A stretch of 41,727 nt of DNA from Bacillota bacterium (GTDB lineage Bacteria > Bacillota > Sulfobacillia > Sulfobacillales > JAIMBI01): assembly GCA_021846565.1 (NCBI GenBank), contig JAJZWS010000026.1, positions 1 to 41,727 of the forward strand, in the 5' to 3' direction. Shown here in pieces: positions 37,475 through 41,727 of the stretch. How positions within the stretch are numbered: the first letter of the stretch is position 1; each line of letters begins with the position of its first letter. The notes under the pieces are model-generated. The model had not been told where the DNA came from. It was given only the letters and a program-made list of their open reading frames with translations, and did not search any database. A program made the position numbers and the translations under genes.

Positions 37475-39376
37475 ATGGATGCGGCCGCGCTGCAGGAACG
37501 ATTGCGGAGGTGGCGAGCCCAGGAGGCCGAATTGCGCTGGACCGGTACCTTCTGGGAATATTTTGACCGCGTGCGGGAGAATCCGCGCCTGGCGCGCCTC
37601 TCCCATGCGCGGGTGTACGACCTCATTGCCGACGCCGGGGTGGAGGAGGGCCCCGACGGCCCACGCTACCGGTTTTTCACCGACGAGCTCTTTGGGCTGG
37701 AGCGCACCTTGAGCCAACTGGTGGACTACTTTCACTCCGCCGCAAGGCGCTTGGAGGTGCGCAAGCGCATCCTGCTCCTCATGGGACCCGTCGGGGGCGG
37801 CAAGTCGACCTTGGTCACGCTCTTGAAGCGCGGACTGGAGTCCTACTCGCGCACCCCACAGGGCGCGCTGTACACGATTGTTGGCTGTCCCATGCACGAA
37901 GAGCCTCTCCATTTGATTCCGGGGCCCCTCCGCGGGGAACTGGCTGCCGAGTACGCTCTGTACATCGAGGGGGACCTGTGCCCCGTGTGCCAGCACCGCC
38001 TGGAAACGGAATGGGGCGGGGACATTGACCAGGTGCCGGTGGAGCGCCTGGCGCTGGACGAGAAGCATCGCGTAGGCATTGGCACGTTTGCCCCCAGCGA
38101 TCCGAAGTCGCAAGACATCGCGGAGCTCACCGGGAGCATTGATTTGGCCACGGTGGGGGAGTACGGCAGCGAGTCGGACCCGCGCGCGTATCGGTTTGAC
38201 GGGGAGCTCAACATCGCGAACCGCGGTTTGATGGAGTTCATCGAGCTTTTGAAGAGCGACGAGAAGTTTCTGTACGGACTCTTAACCCTGAGTCAGGAGC
38301 AGAGCATCAAGACGGGGCGCTTTTCGCTGATTTACGCCGACGAGGTGATCGTCAGCCACACCAATGAGGCGGAGTACCAGCGCTTCGTCGAAAACGACAA
38401 GAACGAGGCCCTGCGCGACCGCATGATTTTGATTCGGGTACCGTACAACCTTCGGGTGGGCGACGAGCAGCGCATTCACGATAAGCTGATTCGCGAGTCG
38501 GGCCTGGAAGGCGTGCACCTGGCGCCGCACACGCTCCGGGTGGCCAGCATGTTTGCGGTGCTGTCCCGGCTGAAGGAGTCCAAGCGCCAAGGCTTGAGCT
38601 TGGTGAAAAAGTTGAAGCTCTACGACGGGTTGGCGGTGGAGGGCTTCACCGCCAAGGATCTGAAGGACCTGCGCGAGGAGCATCCCGATGAGGGGATGGT
38701 GGGCATTTCGCCGCGCTACATCATCAACCGACTGTCCACGGCCCTCGTGCGGCCCGGCGTGCGCTGCATCAACCCGATCGACGCGCTGCGCGCCCTGAAA
38801 GACGGACTCGAGCAGCACACCGGGTTTTCACACGACGAGAAGGAGCGTCTCTTGAACCTCATCTACGAGACCCGCCGGGAGTACGACGAGATGGCCAAGA
38901 TCGAGGTGCAGAAGGCGTTCGTCTACTCGTTCGAGGCGTCGGCTCGATCCCTTTTGAACAACTACCTGGACAACATTGAGGCGTACATCAACAAAACCAA
39001 GCTGTCGGACCCGCTGACGGGCGAGGAACTGGAGGCGGACGAGAAGCTAATGCGCAGCATCGAAGAGCAGATTGGCGTAACGGAAAATGCCAAGCGCGCA
39101 TTTCGCGAGGAGATTCTGATTCGCATCTCGTCGCTGGCTCGGCGTGGGCAGGCGTTTGACTACACCTGCCACGCCGCTCTCCGAGAGGCGATCGAAAACA
39201 AGCTGTTCAGTGACTTGAAGAACGTGGTAAAAATCACCACTTCCACCAAAACCCCGGACCAGGAGCAGCTGAAAAAGCTTAATGACGTGGCGGCCCGGCT
39301 GATGAGTGAGCACGGCTATTGCCCGGAATGTGCCAACGCCATCCTCCAGTACGTGGGGACGCTGTTGGCCCGCTGA
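37475..39376 (+). CDS. prkA: PrkA serine protein kinase / AAA+ family
   Basis: This 633-residue PrkA protein has an N-terminal AAA+ domain with Walker A GPVGGGKST (104-112), VGCPMHEEPLHLIP and TGSIDLATVGEYGSESDPRAY. It also has LIYADEVIVSHTNEAEYQRF and IRVPYNLRVGDEQRIHDKLI. A kinase/PKA-like C-terminal region follows. PrkA phosphorylates or proteolyses protein targets (both activities have been proposed) and supports sporulation in B. subtilis, acting through sigma-K and Hpr. The E. coli homolog is YeaG. ATG 37475 follows a strong AAGGAGGGAG. It is separated from yhbH-spoVR by the beta-helix/AAA+ and ABC genes, but a shared promoter element suggests joint control. Confidence 0.96.
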   Translation: MDAAALQERLRRWRAQEAELRWTGTFWEYFDRVRENPRLARLSHARVYDLIADAGVEEGPDGPRYRFFTDELFGLERTLSQLVDYFHSAARRLEVRKRILLLMGPVGGGKSTLVTLLKRGLESYSRTPQGALYTIVGCPMHEEPLHLIPGPLRGELAAEYALYIEGDLCPVCQHRLETEWGGDIDQVPVERLALDEKHRVGIGTFAPSDPKSQDIAELTGSIDLATVGEYGSESDPRAYRFDGELNIANRGLMEFIELLKSDEKFLYGLLTLSQEQSIKTGRFSLIYADEVIVSHTNEAEYQRFVENDKNEALRDRMILIRVPYNLRVGDEQRIHDKLIRESGLEGVHLAPHTLRVASMFAVLSRLKESKRQGLSLVKKLKLYDGLAVEGFTAKDLKDLREEHPDEGMVGISPRYIINRLSTALVRPGVRCINPIDALRALKDGLEQHTGFSHDEKERLLNLIYETRREYDEMAKIEVQKAFVYSFEASARSLLNNYLDNIEAYINKTKLSDPLTGEELEADEKLMRSIEEQIGVTENAKRAFREEILIRISSLARRGQAFDYTCHAALREAIENKLFSDLKNVVKITTSTKTPDQEQLKKLNDVAARLMSEHGYCPECANAILQYVGTLLAR

Positions 39377-39501
39377 TCACCGGCTGCCCGACCGGAGGAC
39401 GCGGGGGCCGGGGGACGCCTCTGTTCGGTGGACAACGGCTCTTCCCGGGCGATACGATGAAGTTCGGGCGCTCGTCGCCTCACTGCACGCCAGGGGGTGC
39501 C

Positions 39502-39832
39502 ATGATGCCCGAGATTCAGCCACCGCGTTACATGTTCCACCACGAAAGCTACCACCAGTACTTCCAGGAGACCCACGAGGCCGGCGCGTTGGATGCGAAG
39601 ACCAAGGAGCTGATGCACCTGGCGCTGGTGCTGGCGTTCCACTGCGAACCGACGGGTGTCCCACTTCGCAGGTGCGAAGAAGATGGGAGCCACGGAAGAC
39701 GAGATCCAAGGGACTGTCCAGATGGCAGGATCGGTCGCGGCGGGCGCGGTATCGGCCATGGCAGACCCCGCCCGGCAAGCTGCCGACGGCCACCACTATT
39801 GGTGGAGGCCGCAGCGCGCCCCGGAGCCGTGA
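39502..39832 (+). pseudogene. Frameshifted carboxymuconolactone-decarboxylase/AhpD-family gene
   Basis: The N-terminal half (FHHESYHQYFQETHEAGALDAKTKELMHLALVLAFHCEP) and the C-terminal half (SHFAGAKKMGATEDEIQGTVQMAGSVAAGAVSAMADPARQAADGHHYWWR) are in different frames. A one-base excess in the GGG run at 39654-39656 would restore one frame, giving CEP-T-VSHFAGAKK. The family's usual CxxC becomes C-x-x-T, so the second redox Cys is also missing. Without the shift it would be about 110 residues, a normal single CMD domain. It is either a recent real frameshift or a base-calling error in a G-run. Confidence 0.72.
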
Positions 39833-39862
39833 GCCTAGTGCAGGGACAAAGGCAACCAACGA

Positions 39863-39906
39863 GCGACCGCTGCCGTCCGTCGAGACGTGTCGGACGGTGC
39901 GGTCGC
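39863..39906. terminator. Strong hairpin between convergent genes
   Basis: GCGACCGC (39863-39870) pairs with GCGGTCGC (39899-39906), and the inner CCGTCCG (39873-39879) pairs with CGGACGG (39891-39897). A one-base asymmetry separates the two stems, and the loop is 11 nt. It lies between the CMD-like remnant (plus) and the dioxygenase-like gene (minus), so it probably terminates one or both. No long T-run follows. Confidence 0.6.
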
Positions 39907-39911
39907 GCCCC

Positions 39912-40742
39912 TTATGGCGAAGTATAGACGGCCGACAGCATTCCGAAGTAGGTGGGCACCTGGTACTGCAGAAATGTCGACCGCCAGGCGACGTGTCGTC
40001 GGGCGCCCGTGAGCACGGCGATTTGCCAGAGCCCATCGGGTTTGCCGTGTTCAATCAAAGTGGGGTCCACGTGCAGCAGGGCGGGCAGGTCGTCCGCCCG
40101 TATGCGGTCCACGATGTGGGCATCCAGGACCGCCGCTGCCGGGTCATACCCGTAGGGCCCCTGCGGGTCGTGCGCGTGGCACAGGTCGGAGCTCGCAATG
40201 AGCGCCACCCTGGCTTCCCGCGCCGCCGCGACCGCGTGTAGCACCTCGCCAAACTGCGCGAGCGTTTCGAACGACAGCGCGCGCGACGGCACCACCGTGA
40301 CCACCTGTGGAGCCGCCGCACCCTCGGTGGCCGGGGCGAGGAAATGCAAGGGCACCTGCGCGCCCCAATCCATCGGTAGACAGGAGTGGGGCCCGGATGA
40401 GGCCCCGTAGCTCAACAGCGCGGTCGGGATTCCGACCGCCTCCGCCGCCTCCGACAAGGCGCGAGCCAGCCCGCGATCGACGGGGTGGTTAGCGACGACG
40501 CGTGCGCCGCAGTGCTCCATCACCCCTTCAGTGCGCTCACTGAACGACAGCGCGAAGCGCCCCTCGGCCCGAATCCCATGCGGCGTCACCACCACCAACA
40601 CGTCCGCCTCCGCGGCCTGGACCGTGCGCCCCGCCGCTTCCAACCCTTCGCGGGTGGGGCGAAATATCTCCAACCGCTCTCCCGCCAGGGCTGGGATGGC
40701 TTCTCCTCCATGCGGCACAATCGCGCCCACCACCAGTGGCAT
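39912..40742 (-). CDS. LigB/DODA-type extradiol dioxygenase superfamily protein (MEMO-like fold)
   Basis: This 276-residue class III extradiol dioxygenase-fold protein has VGAIVPHGGEAI at the N-terminus, VVVTPHGIRAEG, SSDLCHAHDPQGPYG and HGKPDGLWQIAVLTGA. The His residues in PHGG, TPHG and LCHAH fit the Fe(II)/metal site of LigB enzymes. MEMO-family proteins share the fold but lack ring-cleavage activity, so enzymatic function is uncertain. ATG 40742 follows AAAGGGG by 8 nt; a 23-residue upstream extension (40811) lacks similarity. It is the last gene of a minus-strand trio (Dabb, VOC, this gene). Confidence 0.8.
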   Translation of the reverse strand: MPLVVGAIVPHGGEAIPALAGERLEIFRPTREGLEAAGRTVQAAEADVLVVVTPHGIRAEGRFALSFSERTEGVMEHCGARVVANHPVDRGLARALSEAAEAVGIPTALLSYGASSGPHSCLPMDWGAQVPLHFLAPATEGAAAPQVVTVVPSRALSFETLAQFGEVLHAVAAAREARVALIASSDLCHAHDPQGPYGYDPAAAVLDAHIVDRIRADDLPALLHVDPTLIEHGKPDGLWQIAVLTGARRHVAWRSTFLQYQVPTYFGMLSAVYTSP

Positions 40743-40782
40743 GCCGAAAACCCCTTTCCGGACCCCGTATGGAAACCGGCGG

Positions 40783-41130
40783 CTAGCGCGCCTCCAACAG
40801 ATCGAACGCAAAGCCGGCCGGATCCACCACGCCGAGCTCCCGGCCCCAGGGCCACGGGGCCACCGGCGCCGGCGGCGGGAAACCCGCGGCCGTCAACTGG
40901 GCCGCCATGGCGTCGACGTCGTCCACGTGCAGATGCAGCGCACCCGGTCCGGGGTCGGCGCGTCGGTGTTCGGTGGCATGCAACGCGAGCGTCAGCGGGG
41001 GAACGGCGTACTCGACGAACCCTGGCCGCTGGACCTGCGGCACCAGCCCGAGACCTTGCTCATAGAACAGACGGCACTCCGCGAAGCGGTCCACAAACAA
41101 CAAGACGGGACCCCATCCGGTGATCGGCAC
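40783..41130 (-). CDS. VOC/glyoxalase-fold protein
   Basis: This 115-residue single VOC-superfamily domain is built of two beta-alpha-beta-beta-beta units. The first is WGPVLLFVDRFAECRLFYEQGLGLVPQ with FVEYAVPPLTLALHA. The second is LHLHVDDVDAMAAQLTAAGF with WGRELGVVDPAGFAFDLLE. The metal-binding His/Glu positions near HLHVDD and the final E are compatible with a glyoxalase or extradiol-dioxygenase-related role; the substrate is unknown. GTG 41130 was chosen because CAAGGGAAG lies upstream. The longer frame (to 41316) lies inside the neighbouring gene and has no similarity. It is 22 nt downstream of the Dabb gene and 40 nt upstream of the LigB-type gene. Confidence 0.8.
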   Translation of the reverse strand: MPITGWGPVLLFVDRFAECRLFYEQGLGLVPQVQRPGFVEYAVPPLTLALHATEHRRADPGPGALHLHVDDVDAMAAQLTAAGFPPPAPVAPWPWGRELGVVDPAGFAFDLLEAR

Positions 41131-41152
41131 GGCGGCGCTTCCCTTGCCAAGC

Positions 41153-41455
41153 TCAGGGGTGGGGGATGGGAAAGTCAAAGGCCAGCACCTCGCCCGCGTG
41201 CGCGCGGATCCAGTGCACCAGTTCCTGGTGGCGCGGATGGACTTGATATGCCTCGGCCGCGGCCTCGTCGCGAAACCGCACGACGATACCAAACTGGCAT
41301 CCCTGCGCCCGCCCACTCACGTCAGTCCCCCAGGCCAGCGATTCCAAGCCACCAATCGCGTCCGGCCAGGTCCGGATCAGCTGACCCATCCAGGCGAGCT
41401 CCTCCGCCGTCAGCGTTTCAGGAAAGCGCATGAGCGCCACATGTTGAAAAGCCAT
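41153..41455 (-). CDS. Dabb (stress-responsive alpha/beta-barrel) domain protein
   Basis: This 100-residue Dabb domain is a dimeric ferredoxin-like barrel. AFQHVALMRFPETLTAEELAWM, then GGLESLAWGTDVSGRAQGCQFGIVVRFRDEAAAEAYQVHPRHQELVHWI are typical (the 'Y-x-x-H-P-x-H-x-x-x-V' pattern is the family signature). Members include stress proteins and polyketide-type cyclases. ATG 41455 follows GGAGG. It is the first gene of the minus-strand trio with a VOC and a LigB-type protein, so a small aromatic or polyketide-like substrate is a reasonable guess, not shown. Confidence 0.85.
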   Translation of the reverse strand: MAFQHVALMRFPETLTAEELAWMGQLIRTWPDAIGGLESLAWGTDVSGRAQGCQFGIVVRFRDEAAAEAYQVHPRHQELVHWIRAHAGEVLAFDFPIPHP

Positions 41456-41591
41456 GCCTGCCTCCGTTCCCCTCGCCACCGCCGCCCGCCCACGCGGGGC
41501 GCCCGCCCCGTTCGTCACCGGCCGGGTCGGGCATCATATGGCACCATACCACCCCCGCGGATCGGATGCATGCCCTCTTCTCCCGGATCGG

Positions 41592-41612
41592 CCGCGCGGA
41601 TCATCCGCGCGG
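41592..41612. repeat. Near-perfect palindrome in the divergent intergenic region
   Basis: CCGCGCGGAT (41592-41601) and ATCCGCGCGG (41603-41612) are exact inverse complements around a single C. It lies between the divergent Dabb operon (minus) and the gene starting at 41674 (plus). It may be an operator or an end-proximal hairpin of a mobile element. Confidence 0.6.
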
Positions 41613-41673
41613 GCCTTCGTTCCAGAGGAATCGCACCTCCGACGGCGAAGGACCCGAGGAAAGGGGGGACAAC

Positions 41674-41727
41674 GTGGAGGAGATAGGGACGGCCCGGCGG
41701 TGGGCCCTTAGTGAGTTTGCGCAGGTG
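41674..41727 (+). CDS. 5' end of a gene cut by the window edge, possibly a transposase
   Basis: GTG 41674 follows GGAAAGGGGGGAC, a good ribosome-binding site. Only 18 codons are visible (EEIGTARRWALSEFAQV). A W-x-x-x-E-F-x-x-V/A pattern at the start recalls the N-terminal DNA-binding domain of IS4/Tn5-type transposases, which continue L-G-D-x-R-R. This is too short to decide, and the gene could be unrelated. Confidence 0.4.
   Translation, partial: MEEIGTARRWALSEFAQV

Overview
The window is GC-rich chromosomal DNA from an endospore-forming Firmicute. Two observations support this. From 2 to 26366 the genes follow the Bacillus/Clostridia order infB-rbfA-nrnA-truB-ribF-rpsO-pnp-ylxY-mlpA-ymxH-dpaA-dpaB-asd-dapG-dapA-rnjB-tepA-ylzJ-spoIIIE. 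Sporulation genes also recur: dpaAB, ytrH, spoIIIE, yhbH, spoVR and prkA. The base composition points to one of the deep, high-GC spore-forming lineages (Symbiobacterium, Thermaerobacter, Limnochorda, Sulfobacillus type), but the sequence alone does not fix the genus.

Layout. (1) 1-8107: translation and RNA genes. infB is cut at the left edge and has an N-terminal 27-bp tandem repeat. It is followed by rbfA, nrnA, truB, ribF, rpsO and pnp. (2) 8288-11594: a catalytically suspect YlxY deacetylase-like protein, the M16 peptidase MlpA, an all-alpha dimeric dUTPase, a YmxH PRC-barrel protein and an unknown 109-residue protein. (3) 11578-17487: a lysine/diaminopimelate/dipicolinate block (dapL-like aminotransferase, dpaA, dpaB, asd, dapG, dapA). 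It supplies both cell-wall diaminopimelate and spore dipicolinate. A perfect 11-bp inverted repeat covers the dpaA ribosome-binding site. (4) 17634-19532: decayed DNA with two pseudogenes, one AraC-type regulator and one terpenoid-cyclase-like protein. (5) 19533-26366: RNase J behind a strong housekeeping promoter, a reverse-strand ytrH/ytrI-like pair with a sigma-E-like promoter, then tepA, ylzJ, uppP and spoIIIE.

(6) 26383-39376: yhbH-spoVR and prkA, members of a functionally linked stress/sporulation triad, are separated here by about 8.6 kb. That insert holds a poorly coding stretch with one orphan gene, a very unusual protein (30062-33520) joining a right-handed beta-helix to two CbbX/SpoVK-type AAA+ ATPase modules, and a convergent heterodimeric ABC exporter of BmrCD type. 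The yhbH and prkA upstream regions share a near-identical promoter-like element (CACGCGCCG, 10-11 nt, CATA[G/C]CCT), which suggests one mother-cell regulon. (7) 39502-41727: a frameshifted carboxymuconolactone-decarboxylase-family gene, a reverse-strand trio (Dabb barrel, VOC/glyoxalase fold, LigB-type dioxygenase family), and the first 18 codons of a gene that runs off the right edge.

The best candidate for an undescribed system is the beta-helix/double-AAA+ protein set between SpoVR and PrkA. All functions are assigned from recognised motifs and gene order; no database search was run.
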